A stretch of 64,000 bases of DNA. It comes from Acidobacteriota bacterium (GTDB taxonomy: Bacteria; Acidobacteriota; Vicinamibacteria; Fen-336). The stretch lies in the NCBI GenBank assembly GCA_022340585.1, contig JAJDNS010000035.1:1-64000 (forward strand), written 5' to 3'. The notes under the pieces are model-generated. The model searched no databases. It saw only the letters and a list, made by a program, of their open reading frames with translations, and was not told where the DNA came from. Positions 1 through 9,174 of the stretch are shown here, piece by piece. Every line of letters starts with the position of its first letter. Position 1 is the stretch's first letter. The translations under genes and the position numbers were made by a program.

Positions 1-1
1 C

Positions 2-502
2 ATCGCATCGCCGAGCCGTGCGCGGCGCTTGATCGGCTAGATCGAAGCCGAGGTGAAGAACCTGCACGAGACAGGTCAGCTCTCCGGGTACCTGCCCCCC
101 TGCCTCTTCCCCTACATTCACCCCGAGGACCCCGACTGGCGGGCGCGGTACGAGCACTTCAATCGGCCTGGCGACTACCACAACGGGGGCGTGTGGCCCT
201 TCGTCTGCGGGTTCCACGTGGCGGCGCGCGTTGCCGCCGGCCGGCATCGGCTGGCCCGGGAGAAGCTCGTGGCGTTGACCGAGGCCGTCCGACCCTGGCA
301 CGAGCGCGAGCTCCGCTGGGGGTTCAATGAGTGGCTCAACGCCCAGACGGGCCGGCCCTCGGGGCGTGACCGGCAGACCTGGTCCGCGTCCATGTACCTT
401 TACGCGGTCGTCTGCGTGGAGCGGAAGACGACACCCTTCTTCGACTGGATCCGCAGCGACGGGGGCAACCGTCCCGCGTCGCAGCGCACGCCGGTCCTCT
501 AA
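2..502 (+). pseudogene. C-terminal remnant of an (alpha/alpha)6-barrel glycosidase, glycogen-debranching/GH100-like, with an in-frame stop
   Basis: The readable part (GTG at 53, 149 residues) has motifs typical of the C-terminal barrel of amylo-alpha-1,6-glucosidase/invertase-like enzymes: GDYHNGGVWPF near residue 40 and QTWSASMYLYA near residue 110. The same frame is open from base 2 but interrupted by TAG at 38-40, in the context LIG-stop-IEAEV, where a Trp codon (TGG) would fit. What remains is therefore probably the tail of a larger gene that begins outside the window and has suffered a nonsense mutation. The GTG at 53 has no convincing ribosome binding site. The exact substrate cannot be stated. 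The family assignment is moderate; the pseudogene status is an inference. Confidence 0.6.
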
Positions 503-770
503 CGCGGCTGGGGAGGGCGTTCAGCAGGAGTCTGGCAGTCCACATTGCCACTCCCCTGCCACGCGGGTCATCAGGACTCCCTCACGCCCGCCATAGAGCT
601 TCTCACCCCCGTCGTAGAGCCGCACCACGCCGGCGCCGAGAGGAAACTCCCTAGCGCGGCCTCCGGCCGCAGCCAAAGATGGGACTCTCTGATCAGTCCT
701 TCGCCCCCGGTTCTGAGCGGCAAGGTTGAGTAGACTCGGCGCTTCTCGATACCGAGACACGGAGAGCGCC

Positions 771-2287
771 ATGAAGGACTTCCTCCAGCAACACGAGAAC
801 AAGACCCAGGCAGTCCCGTCCTGCTTCGACCGGCTGATCTTCAGAGGGTACTTGCCCTGGGTGAGCTATCCCTCGGCCATGGAACGCTTCCTCAATGCCA
901 ACAAGATCCTCTTCAAGGACTTCAAGCCCTTCGTCCTCGCCCAGGCCGAACGCATCAAGCAGCACGCTCGCGACGCCGCCAGCAAGGCCGGGCGTCCATA
1001 CGTCTACCTGAACGACGCGGTCCGCATGGAAGAACGAGCCCGCTCAATGGCCCGGGACGACGGAATCACCCGGGGCTTGATCTGTGTCCCGAGCCGTGCC
1101 GAAGCTACCAGCCCGTCCGGAGCAGCAGCGGGCCCCACCTGGTGTCCGCGCGCCGCAAGTGTCTATTCGTCTACTTCTACTTCCTCGACCGCGACCTCGG
1201 CCTGATGCACCTGAAGCTACAGACCTGGTTTCCCTTCCAGATCCAGGTCTACCTCGACGGCCACGACTGGCTGGCCAACAAGGTGGACCGTCATCACCTC
1301 CGCTACCAGCGCCTCGACAACGCCTTTGTCTCGCTGGATCATCCCTCACGCAGTCAGAGGCTCGTCGACAACATGCTGCGTCAGAACTGGGTGCGGATTC
1401 TCGACGCGATGGCCCGCAAGGCCAATCCGCTGCTGCGAGACCTCTTCCGAGGCTCGGGATACTACTGGACCATCAGCCAGTGTGAGTACAGCACCGACGT
1501 GCTGTTCAAGGACTCGGCGTCCCTCCAGAGTCTGTACAAAGATCTGCTCCAGCACGCCACGCCGTGCTTGAGCGCCGAGGATGTGCTGACCTTCCTCGGC
1601 AAGAAGCTGTGCTCCGGCTTCAAGGGCGAGGTGCTCACAGACTTCAAGCACCGCAAGCCGGGGGCTCGCGTCAAGCACAGGGTCAAGACCAACTGGATCA
1701 AGATGTACGACAAGTTCGGCCGCGTGCTGCGCATCGAGACCGTCATCCAGCATCCCTACGACTTCAAGATCCGCCGCAGAGGAACCGAGAACGGCAAGCC
1801 CGTCATCGGGTGGTTCCCGATGTGCAAGCGGGTGTCCAATCTCCATCGCTACCGGGAGATCGCACTCCTCGCCAATACCCGCTACCTCCAGGCAATGGCA
1901 AGCGTGCGCGACATCTCCGCCGTTCGCAACGACCTGCATCAAGCCTGCAAGCGTCGGCGCCGGAACGGACGCTCGGTCCGTGCACTCAATCCCCTCGCTA
2001 CCTCGGACCTTGAGCTGTTCCCCGCTGTCCTACGCGGTGAGCACGCTCTCATGGGCTTCGGAAACGGCGACGTCCGTCAACGGCTCTACGCGGCCACCCA
2101 CGACCCAGTCCGCCAGCGCGGCCAGAGCGCTCGTGTCTCCAGGCAGCTCAAGATCCTCAACGCACACTCACTCATCGCCAAGATCCCTCACTCGCGCCGC
2201 TGGCGTGTCACGCGCAAAGGGCACGCTCTCATGGCCGCCACGGTGAAGCTGGCAACACACGATCTGCCCCAGACCATGGCCGCCTGA
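771..2287 (+). pseudogene. Frameshifted gene of an uncharacterised ~500-residue family with a C-terminal winged helix
   Basis: The gene starts at ATG 771, with a GGAGAG Shine-Dalgarno just upstream, and stays open in frame 3 to about 1088. It then continues in frame 2 to TGA 2285-2287. The switch falls at 1086-1093: the frame-3 product reads GLICV and the frame-2 product resumes at EPCRSYQ, with about four codons apparently missing. Together the pieces describe a protein of about 505 residues. The N-terminal part contains FDRLIFRGYLPWVSYP, the centre KTNWIKMYDKFGRVLRIET, and the C-terminus (residues about 440-490) resembles a winged helix (SRQLKILNAHSLIAKI, then RRWRVTRKG). From memory, relatives occur as scattered, unannotated genes in many soil and marine bacteria. 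Function is unknown; I see no DDE, tyrosine- or serine-recombinase signature and no convincing terminal repeats. Confidence 0.65.
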
Positions 2288-2416
2288 ACCCAGGGAACTT
2301 CTACGCAAGAACGACGAAAGCTGTCGACAAAGAATCTATCCCTTCCAGGGAGTGGTCGACATCCACAACAACGGGGCAACGCCGGGGGGGCCGGCTTCGG
2401 CTGATAGACTCCGTCT

Positions 2417-3688
2417 GTGTCCGGTTCCCCCTCGAAGCTCGGTCTCAATGCGACCTGGTCGATGGCCGTCGGAGGAATGGTCGGCGGCGGCATCTTCTCG
2501 ACGCTCGGCGTGGTCATCGGGATCGCCGGCCGGTGGGCCTGGCTGAGCTTCACGGTCGCCGGGCTCATCGCGCTGGCCGCCGGATACAGCTACGTGAGCC
2601 TGGCCGCACACTACGGCGAGGGAGGCGGTGCCTTCACCTTTCTCCGTGAGATCGATGCCGACGGCTTCGCCGGCAGCCTCTCCTGGGTGCTCATCGTGGG
2701 ATACGTGCTCACCAACGCGGTGTACGCGTTCACCTTCGGCCAGTACCTCGGGCATGTCGCCAGACTCGGGCCGTGGTTCCCGCGAACGGCGGCGGTCGCC
2801 ATAGTGGCCCTGTTCGTCGGGCTGAACCTCCGCGGGGTGGGCGAGGCGGGCGGAGTCGAGGTCTTCCTGGTGTGGTTCAAGCTGCTCGTGCTGGTGGGGC
2901 TCGCGGGCTGGGGGCTGGCGCACTGGGACTCGTCCATGCTCTCGCGGGGAATCCCGGAGGCTGGCCTCGGTGCCTCGCTCTTCGGCGCGGCCTCCGTATT
3001 CATGGCCTACGAGGGGTTTCAGCTCCTCACCTACGATTACGAGGACATCGATTCGCCGCTGATCACGCTGCCCCGGGCCGTCCTGTCAGCCATCGTCGTC
3101 GTCATCGCCGTATACGTTGCCGTCTCCCTTGGCACGGTCATGCTGGTCGGAGCCGACCAGGTCGTTGAGCACCAGGAGGTGGCCCTGGCCATCGCCGGGC
3201 AACGGGCGCTGGGAACGCTCGGCCTCGTTCTGGTGACGGTCGGCGCCGCCTTCTCCACGGGCTCGGCCATCAACTCGACGCTCTTCGCCACCGCGCGACT
3301 CGCCCTGAAGGTTGCCCAGGGCCGAGAGCTGCCTTCCGCCCTGGAGCACAGGAATCGGTCGGGCATACCGGACCGGGCGGTCGTGAGCCTGGGCATCCTG
3401 GCCGCGCTGCTGGCCGCGGTGGGAACCCTCGGGGTCCTGGTCGAGGCTGCGAGCCTCGCGTTCCTGTTCACCTTTGCCGTGGTCTGTGGCCTCGCCTTCG
3501 CCCAGCGCGCCGGGCGACGGCTCGTCACCGGTCCTGGTGCGCTGGCCGCGGCGGCCGCTCTCCTCGCCCTCGTGATGCGCCTGTACCGGACGGATCCGCT
3601 GGCGCTCGGGTTCCTGGCGCTCCTCGTCGTCCTGGCCACGGTGGGCCGACCGATGCTCGTCCGTCGCCTCGGCGACAGGAGTCCTTGA
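2417..3688 (+). CDS. APC-superfamily amino acid permease
   Basis: This 423-residue integral membrane protein has about 12 predicted hydrophobic segments. Near the N-terminus it carries the APC signature GGMVGGGIFSTLG (residues about 18-30), the glycine-rich unwound first helix that binds the substrate amino group in this superfamily. The family imports amino acids or polyamines with H+ or Na+ across the inner membrane. The GTG start at 2417 places the signature at the expected distance from the N-terminus. No substrate can be read from the sequence. The gene stands alone between a decayed gene and a kinase-like gene, and the 129 bp upstream holds no obvious promoter. Confidence 0.85.
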   Translation: MSGSPSKLGLNATWSMAVGGMVGGGIFSTLGVVIGIAGRWAWLSFTVAGLIALAAGYSYVSLAAHYGEGGGAFTFLREIDADGFAGSLSWVLIVGYVLTNAVYAFTFGQYLGHVARLGPWFPRTAAVAIVALFVGLNLRGVGEAGGVEVFLVWFKLLVLVGLAGWGLAHWDSSMLSRGIPEAGLGASLFGAASVFMAYEGFQLLTYDYEDIDSPLITLPRAVLSAIVVVIAVYVAVSLGTVMLVGADQVVEHQEVALAIAGQRALGTLGLVLVTVGAAFSTGSAINSTLFATARLALKVAQGRELPSALEHRNRSGIPDRAVVSLGILAALLAAVGTLGVLVEAASLAFLFTFAVVCGLAFAQRAGRRLVTGPGALAAAAALLALVMRLYRTDPLALGFLALLVVLATVGRPMLVRRLGDRSP

Positions 3689-3772
3689 GGCCGGGGCATG
3701 GTGGCGACGATGGCGCGACCCTTGCCACAGGATCGCGAGAGGTGAGAATGAGTCCCTTCCCCCGGCCCGGAC

Positions 3773-3818
3773 TTGACAGGACCCTCTCGGGGGTGTTGTC
3801 TGAGGAGTAGGACACCCC
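3773..3818 (+). promoter_or_regulatory. Possible sigma70 promoter with an overlapping inverted repeat
   Basis: TTGACA at 3773-3778 and a weak TTGTCT at 3796-3801 are separated by 17 bp. A 7-bp inverted repeat, GGGGTGT (3790-3796) and ACACCCC (3812-3818), lies across the -10 and start region, just before the GGAGGAG ribosome binding site of the kinase-like gene at 3832. The -35 is perfect and the -10 is poor, so this is a plausible but unproven promoter/operator. Confidence 0.4.
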
Positions 3819-3831
3819 TATCGGAGGAGTC

Positions 3832-4542
3832 GTGCCACGCTCGATCGAGACGCTCGTGGAAGAGCAGGTCCGGCGCTGGCAGTTGCTGCGTCGGAAGAAG
3901 GAGGCCGAGGAAAAGCCGCCCGTCGTCACGGTAACCGGCCAGCACGGCGCCCACGGTGACGAGTTGTCTCGACGACTCGCTTCGGACCTCGGCTTCGACC
4001 ACTTCGACCGGGAGATCATCCACCTCATCGCGGACAGCGCCCGTCTGAGCGAGCGCGTGGTCGCGGCCCTGGACCAGAAGAAGCGGGAGGTGCTGGCCGG
4101 CTGGCTGGTCGGGTTCGGGCGCGAGCACGCCTTTAGCCCCGCCGACTACCGCTACCACCTCGCCCGCGTGATCGGGGCGATCGCGCAGCAGGGGAGGGCG
4201 GTGATCCTGGGGCGGGGGGCGAACATCCTGCTGCGGGGCACCGCCTTGCGCGTGCTCGCGGTGGCGCCGTTCGAGACCCGGGTGCGGGCGGTGATGGAGG
4301 ACGAGGGCCTTTCCGAGCGTGACGCCCGCCGGCGCATCGAGGCAGTCGAGGCCGACCGGCACGCGTTCATCCTGATGCACTACCGGTCCGAGTTCGGCGA
4401 GCCGACGGCCTTCGACCTGGTCGTCAACACCGGGGACCTGGGGATCGACGGCGCGAGCACCGTCGCCCAGGCCGCGCTCTCGGCGAAGCTGAGCCGCGTC
4501 CAGACCGCGGGTCCGTGGCCCACGCACGCGAGGTTTGGCTAG
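3832..4542 (+). CDS. Cytidylate kinase-like family protein
   Basis: The 236-residue protein resembles the cytidylate-kinase-like family, P-loop NMP-kinase-fold proteins distinct from true Cmk. After about 30 charged residues comes VVTVTGQHGAHGDELSRRLA (residues about 31-50), in the position of the P-loop, followed by FDREII and GRAVILGRGANILL. The P-loop is degenerate: there is no G-K-S/T triplet, as is common in this family. A catalytic role in nucleotide phosphorylation is therefore uncertain. The GTG start at 3832 has an excellent ribosome binding site (GGAGGAG, 4-5 nt away). The gene appears monocistronic, with a possible promoter at 3773. Confidence 0.75.
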   Translation: MPRSIETLVEEQVRRWQLLRRKKEAEEKPPVVTVTGQHGAHGDELSRRLASDLGFDHFDREIIHLIADSARLSERVVAALDQKKREVLAGWLVGFGREHAFSPADYRYHLARVIGAIAQQGRAVILGRGANILLRGTALRVLAVAPFETRVRAVMEDEGLSERDARRRIEAVEADRHAFILMHYRSEFGEPTAFDLVVNTGDLGIDGASTVAQAALSAKLSRVQTAGPWPTHARFG

Positions 4543-4630
4543 GCTTCTCGGGACGTCGCCTCTTGCGCGCACCTGCGCATGCCCTCCTCGTTGAGCTCCA
4601 CCCCGGCGCCGCGGGGGTTGTCCCTGGAAT

Positions 4631-4753
4631 TCCGTCCTCCAAGGGCGCCGGTTCGCCGAGGCGTCGATCTCCGACGAAAGTTGCGTTCCGACTGCCCAGG
4701 TTCTCGAGGCGGGCTCGGTCCGGGGTGAGGGTGATGCGGACGTGGCGCCGAGA
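4631..4753 (-). pseudogene. FHA-domain scrap
   Basis: On the minus strand, about 41 codons read SRRHVRITLTPDRARLENLG followed by SRNATFVGDRRLGEPAPLEDG. This matches the core of a forkhead-associated domain: the SRRHA motif, then LEDLGSKNGTFV, then LxDGD. It is degraded at key positions (SKNGT is SRNAT) and not followed by the final strands. FHA domains bind phosphothreonine and are often fused to winged-helix regulators in Acidobacteriota. The flanking DNA has no start or continuation I can support, so this is a relic inside the 389-bp gap between the kinase-like gene and htrA. I see nothing else in that gap. Confidence 0.6.
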
Positions 4754-4931
4754 GGCCCAGGCGAGACCAGACGGCCACCAAACCGGCGACCAGCCGCGCC
4801 TCGCGCCCACCCTTTCAGGAACGTAATCCTCCGGTCATTCCCCGGCAAGGGTGGCGCCGTAGGTTGTTGGCAAGGCCGGTGAACGGTCGGGATCCAACCC
4901 ATCCACCGGCTCTCGAAGGAGGAGATGAGCC

Positions 4932-6440
4932 ATGGACGCAATGCACAACCTGGAGGCCCCGCACCGGGGGTCTCGACACCGGGCCCGGCGCGGGCTCTTC
5001 GTCGTTCTGGCGGCCGCCACGTTCGTGGGCCTGGGCTGGCACGGCGCCCAGGCGGAGGCCCTCGGCCCGGGCGCCGGCGTCCGCGCGACGGAGCCGGGGA
5101 CCACCGACGTCTCGGCGCTTGCGCCCGCATCCACTCGCACCTCGTACGCCGATGCCGTCGATCGCGCGACACCGGCGGTCGTCACGATCTGGGCGGAGAA
5201 GGTGGTGAAGATGGAGCCGGCCCACATGCTGCCAGACGATCCGGTCTTCCGGCGCTTCTTCGGCGACCGCCTTCCGGAGGCGCCTCCGGAGCAGCGCCAG
5301 GGCGGCGTCGGCTCCGGGGTCATCGTGGACCCGAACGGGTACGTGTTGACGAACCACCATGTGGTGGAAGGCGCCGAGACCCTCACCGTGGAGCTCTCGG
5401 ACCGGCGACGCTTCGAGGCGAAGGTCGTCGGCAGCGACGCGGCGAGTGACCTGGCGGTCCTCAAGATCGAAGCGAGCGACCTGCCCACTCTGCCCCTCGC
5501 CGACTCCGACCGGGTGCAGGTCGGCGACGTCGTGCTGGCCCTGGGCAACCCGCTCGGTGTCGGCCTGACCGTGACCCAGGGTATCGTCAGCGCCAAGGGC
5601 CGCGCCACCAGCTTCGGGGACGGCAGCTTCGAGGATTTCCTGCAGACGGACGCGGCCATCAACCGCGGCAACTCGGGCGGTCCGCTGATCGACACCGCGG
5701 GCACGGTCGTCGGCATCAACTCCCAGATCCTGAGCCCGACCGGGACAAGCATCGGTATCGGCTTCGCGATCCCGGCCAACATGGCACGCAACGTGATGGA
5801 CCAGCTGATCCAGGACGGCCACGTGCGCCGGGGGCTGCTGGGCGTGACCGTGCAGGGCGTGACCGCCGACCTCGCCCTGAGCCTCGGCCTCGACGAGGTG
5901 AAGGGTGCGCTCGTGAGTGACGTCCAGGCGGACGGTCCCGGAGACCACGCGGGTGTCGAGCGTGGAGACGTCATCGTGGCCCTCGACGGGAGTGCGGTCG
6001 CCGACTCCAATCAGCTCCGCAACATGGTCGCCGAGCACCAGCCCGGCTCACGGGTGACGCTCTCCGTCCGCCGTGGCAAGGCCGCCCGGGAGCTGACCGC
6101 GACCCTCGGGGAGCGCCCGAGCGGGAGGCGCCTGGCCGAGGCCGGGCCCGGCTCGAGCGAGGACCGCCTGGGAATGACGGTCGAGCCACTGACACCTGAG
6201 CTGGCGCGACGTCTGGGGACGAAGGACGAGCAGGGTCTGGCAGTGACCGACATCGATCCCGCCGGTGCGGCCGCGCGCTCGGGGTTGCGAGAGGGCGACG
6301 TCATCGAGGAGGTGGACCAGCGACCGGTCCGATCCACGATGGACCTGCGTGACGCTCTCGATCAGGACGCGGGGCGGCCGGCCCTCGTCCTCGTGAACCG
6401 CGAGGGGAACCGTCTCTATGTGCCACTGCGAACCTCGTAG
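4932..6440 (+). CDS. htrA: Periplasmic serine protease of the HtrA/DegP type
   Basis: This 502-residue protein has an N-terminal signal or anchor (hydrophobic about residues 21-36), a trypsin-like domain (about 70-285) and two PDZ domains (about 300-385 and 410-500). The catalytic triad is visible: His143 in TNHHVV, Asp173 in SDLAVLKI and Ser248 in GNSGGP. Proteases of this family degrade or refold damaged envelope proteins, and the tandem PDZ layout is that of DegP/DegQ. The ATG at 4932 is preceded by GGAGGAGATGAGCC. A strong hairpin at 6462-6496 follows the stop, so it is probably transcribed apart from zwf. Confidence 0.95.
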   Translation: MDAMHNLEAPHRGSRHRARRGLFVVLAAATFVGLGWHGAQAEALGPGAGVRATEPGTTDVSALAPASTRTSYADAVDRATPAVVTIWAEKVVKMEPAHMLPDDPVFRRFFGDRLPEAPPEQRQGGVGSGVIVDPNGYVLTNHHVVEGAETLTVELSDRRRFEAKVVGSDAASDLAVLKIEASDLPTLPLADSDRVQVGDVVLALGNPLGVGLTVTQGIVSAKGRATSFGDGSFEDFLQTDAAINRGNSGGPLIDTAGTVVGINSQILSPTGTSIGIGFAIPANMARNVMDQLIQDGHVRRGLLGVTVQGVTADLALSLGLDEVKGALVSDVQADGPGDHAGVERGDVIVALDGSAVADSNQLRNMVAEHQPGSRVTLSVRRGKAARELTATLGERPSGRRLAEAGPGSSEDRLGMTVEPLTPELARRLGTKDEQGLAVTDIDPAGAAARSGLREGDVIEEVDQRPVRSTMDLRDALDQDAGRPALVLVNREGNRLYVPLRTS

Positions 6441-6461
6441 GTCGCCCGCCTAGTGGCCGGT

Positions 6462-6496
6462 GACGGCGGGGAGGAGATCCGCTTCTCCCCGCCGTC
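6462..6496. terminator. Strong GC hairpin between htrA and zwf
   Basis: GACGGCGGGGAG (6462-6473) and CTCCCCGCCGTC (6485-6496) form a perfect 12-bp stem with an 11-nt loop, 22 bp after the htrA stop and 54 bp before the zwf start. There is no T-tract, so it is either a terminator-like RNA stabiliser for htrA or a leader structure for zwf. Confidence 0.6.
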
Positions 6497-6549
6497 GTCT
6501 GGAATCGAGGGGCCCGGGACCCAGGGCCGCCTCGACAAGGAGATGTTGG

Positions 6550-7947
6550 ATGACCCCCTCGCGTTCGGACACCCTGGTGCTCTTCGGCGTCACCGGGGAC
6601 CTCGCTCACAAGATGATCTTCCCGGCGCTGTACGCGATGGCGAAGCGAGGCACCCTCGAGGTCCCGGTTATCGGTGTCGCCTTTCCCGATTGGAGCCTGG
6701 ATCGTCTGCGCCGGCGTGTGAAGGACTCCGTCAGGCGAGCGGGCCGGATCGACGACACCCGTGCCCTGGAGCACCTTCTCTCCTCGCTCCGCTACGTCAG
6801 CGGGGACTACAACGACCCGGGCACCTTCGCGGCGATCAAGAAGGCGTTGGCCCGGGCCCGACGACCCACGCACTACCTCGCCATCCCTCCCTCGCTCTTC
6901 GCGACGGTGATCAAGGGGCTCGGCGACGCGGGCCTGGCCGACGGCGGGCGGGTCATCGTCGAGAAGCCGTTCGGGCGAGATCTGGCCTCCGCCCGTGAGC
7001 TCAACCGTATCGCCCGATCGGTGTTCCCCGAAGAGTCGATCTTCCGCATCGACCACTTCCTCGGGAAGGAGGCGATCATGAACATCCTGTACTTCCGCTT
7101 CGCCAACTCCTTCCTGGAGCCGATATGGAACCGCAACTCCGTGGCCAGCGTCCAGATCACGCTGTCCGAGGACTTTGGTGTGGGGAACCGCGGCGCCTTC
7201 TACGAGAGCGCCGGCTGCCTGCGCGACGTGATCCAGAACCACCTCTTCCAGATCGTCGCCCTGCTCGCCATGGAGCCCCCCGCCTACCGGGGCTATGGCG
7301 CCGTACACAACGAGAAGGCCAAGGTCTTCCAGGCGATGCGCCCGCTGCGGCCCGACGATCTGGTGCGCGGCCAGTACGGGGGATACCGGAAGGAGGCAAA
7401 CGTGGCGAAGGGGTCCGATGTCGAGACCTTCTGCGCCCTGAGGCTCTTCATCGACTCGTGGCGCTGGCAGGGAGTCCCCTGGTATCTGCGCTCGGGGAAG
7501 TGTCTGGCCAACACCGCGGCCGAGGTCCTGGTCGAGTTGAAGCCGCCCCCGCAGCGGCTGTTCGCCGACTCGAAGCCGGCGGTCGGTCGGGCAAACTACG
7601 TGCGCTTCCATCTCTCCCCGAGCTCCGCGGTTGCCCTCGCGGCCCGGGTCAAGCGCGCCGGCAAGGAGTTCATCGGGGACCAGCGAGAGCTCTACCTGCT
7701 CGACGAGCAGCCCGGAGAGGAAGCGCCCTACGAGCGGCTCCTGGAGGACGCCATGGCCGGCAATGGAGCGTTGTTCACCCGCCAGGACGCGGTCGAGGCC
7801 GCCTGGGCGGTGGTCGAGCCGGTCCTGAAGACCCACCACCGCGTCCACGTCTACCGGCGGGGAAGCTGGGGCCCGAAGGACGCGGACGCGCTCATCGCGG
7901 AAGACGGCGGCTGGCACAACCCCGAGCCCGTGGAGGCGGCCCGGTGA
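6550..7947 (+). CDS. zwf: Glucose-6-phosphate 1-dehydrogenase
   Basis: The product (465 residues) oxidises glucose 6-phosphate to 6-phosphogluconolactone with NAD(P)+, the first step of the oxidative pentose phosphate pathway. It has the nucleotide-binding motif [17 protein letters not shown] (residues about 11-27) and the active-site signature RIDHFLGKE (166-174). The ATG at 6550 is chosen because it follows AAGGAG and puts the Rossmann motif right at the N-terminus; the frame is open further upstream but without conserved sequence. gnd follows 64 bp downstream on the same strand. A lactonase (pgl) gene is not present between them. Confidence 0.95.
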   Translation: MTPSRSDTLVLFGVTGDLAHKMIFPALYAMAKRGTLEVPVIGVAFPDWSLDRLRRRVKDSVRRAGRIDDTRALEHLLSSLRYVSGDYNDPGTFAAIKKALARARRPTHYLAIPPSLFATVIKGLGDAGLADGGRVIVEKPFGRDLASARELNRIARSVFPEESIFRIDHFLGKEAIMNILYFRFANSFLEPIWNRNSVASVQITLSEDFGVGNRGAFYESAGCLRDVIQNHLFQIVALLAMEPPAYRGYGAVHNEKAKVFQAMRPLRPDDLVRGQYGGYRKEANVAKGSDVETFCALRLFIDSWRWQGVPWYLRSGKCLANTAAEVLVELKPPPQRLFADSKPAVGRANYVRFHLSPSSAVALAARVKRAGKEFIGDQRELYLLDEQPGEEAPYERLLEDAMAGNGALFTRQDAVEAAWAVVEPVLKTHHRVHVYRRGSWGPKDADALIAEDGGWHNPEPVEAAR

Positions 7948-8011
7948 CACCGCCGGGGACGATCGTGTTGCTCGACGTCGACGACGTCGGTTTCAGGAGG
8001 GGGAGTGGGCG

Positions 8012-9028
8012 ATGCAGCTCGGGATGATCGGCCTCGGACGGATGGGCGCGAACATGGCGCGGCGACTCATCAAGGGTGACCATCGGTGCGTGGTCTTCGA
8101 CATGTCGCCGAAGGCGGTGGACGGGCTCGTCCAGGAGACTGCGGTGGGTGCCTCCTCGCTGGCGGACCTCGTGGGCAAGCTCGAGAAGCCGCGGGTGATC
8201 TGGCAGATGGTGCCGGCGGCGGTCGTGGACGAGACGATCGCGGGGCTCCAGCCTCATCTCGAGTCCGGGGACATCCTGATCGACGGCGGCAACTCCTACT
8301 ACGTGGACGACATCCGGCGGGCCAGGACACTCGCAGCCAGGGGGATCCGCTACGTGGACGTGGGGACGAGCGGCGGCGTCTGGGGGCTGGAGCGCGGCTA
8401 TTGCATGATGGTCGGCGGCGAGAGGACCGCTTTCGAGCACCTGGATCCGATTCTCTCGACGCTCGCCCCCGGCATGAGCGACATTCCGCGTACCCCGGGC
8501 CGGGAGAAGGTGGGTGGCACCGCGGAGCAGGGCTACCTGCACTGCGGGCCCAGCGGGGCCGGCCACTTCGTCAAGATGGTCCACAACGGCATCGAGTACG
8601 GACTCATGGCCGCCTACGCCGAGGGGCTGGGCGTCCTGCGCGCGGCCAACGTCGGCGAGCAGAGCAACGCGGTGGACGCCGAGACGACGCCCCTCCGCAA
8701 CCCCGAGGACTACCAGTTCGACCTCGACCTGCGCGACGTCGCCGAGGTCTGGCGACGCGGCAGCGTGATCTCCTCCTGGCTGCTCGACCTCACGGCGTCG
8801 GCCCTGCTCGAGAACCCGGACCTGACGGGCTTCGCGGGACGCGTCTCCGACTCGGGCGAGGGGCGCTGGACGATCAAGGCGGCGATCGACGAGGGCGTGC
8901 CGGTGCCGGTCCTCACCACCGCGCTCTATGAGCGGTTCAGCTCGCGGGGGGAAGCGGACTACCAGGACAAGCTGCTCTCCGCCATGCGGTTCCAGTTCGG
9001 CGGGCATGTCGAGAAGACGGCCAGGTAG
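8012..9028 (+). CDS. gnd: 6-phosphogluconate dehydrogenase, short decarboxylating form
   Basis: The 338-residue enzyme oxidatively decarboxylates 6-phosphogluconate to ribulose 5-phosphate. It has the N-terminal Rossmann motif [15 protein letters not shown], the substrate-binding [10 protein letters not shown], and [13 protein letters not shown] with the catalytic Lys and the conserved His-Asn. At 338 residues it belongs to the short (GntZ/YqeC-like) class, not the ~470-residue GndA class; several members of that class prefer NAD+. The ATG is preceded by AGGAGGGG. It follows zwf in an apparent two-gene pentose-phosphate operon. Confidence 0.93.
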   Translation: MQLGMIGLGRMGANMARRLIKGDHRCVVFDMSPKAVDGLVQETAVGASSLADLVGKLEKPRVIWQMVPAAVVDETIAGLQPHLESGDILIDGGNSYYVDDIRRARTLAARGIRYVDVGTSGGVWGLERGYCMMVGGERTAFEHLDPILSTLAPGMSDIPRTPGREKVGGTAEQGYLHCGPSGAGHFVKMVHNGIEYGLMAAYAEGLGVLRAANVGEQSNAVDAETTPLRNPEDYQFDLDLRDVAEVWRRGSVISSWLLDLTASALLENPDLTGFAGRVSDSGEGRWTIKAAIDEGVPVPVLTTALYERFSSRGEADYQDKLLSAMRFQFGGHVEKTAR

Positions 9029-9174
9029 GCGAGACACCGTGGAGCCGCGGCCCTCAAGCAGACGGGAGATCTGCAAGTTGCGCGCGACGCGCGCGCGACG
9101 CGGTCTTGACCCGGGCTCGAGCCGGGGCGTAGCCTCGCATCGAGTTGGCCTCATCCGTCCGGAGGGCGAAGCCC

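Noticed and set aside
521..802. Minus-strand ORF whose tail reads GAGVVRLYDGGEKLYGGREG and ends in CGLPDSC.
   Set aside because: The tail could be a gene fossil, but I cannot name a family, the N-terminal half overlaps the start of the 771 gene antisense, and no ribosome binding site is present. The gap 503-770 otherwise shows nothing I can support.
641..2307. Possible terminal inverted repeats around the frameshifted family gene (GAGGAAACTCCCT near 643 and AGGGAACTTCTAC near 2293).
   Set aside because: Only about 11 of 17 positions pair and there is no target-site duplication that I can see, so I do not call an insertion sequence.
3037..5172. Very long open minus-strand frame (711 codons) across the permease, kinase-like gene and htrA start.
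   Set aside because: It is Arg/Pro/Ser-rich with no domain sense and lies antisense to three genes with clear motifs; it is a GC-driven shadow frame.
9115..9130. GC-rich palindrome GGCTCGAGCC near a TTGACC upstream of the kinase fossil.
   Set aside because: Short palindromes are frequent at this GC content, and the downstream gene is dead; no regulatory call is made.
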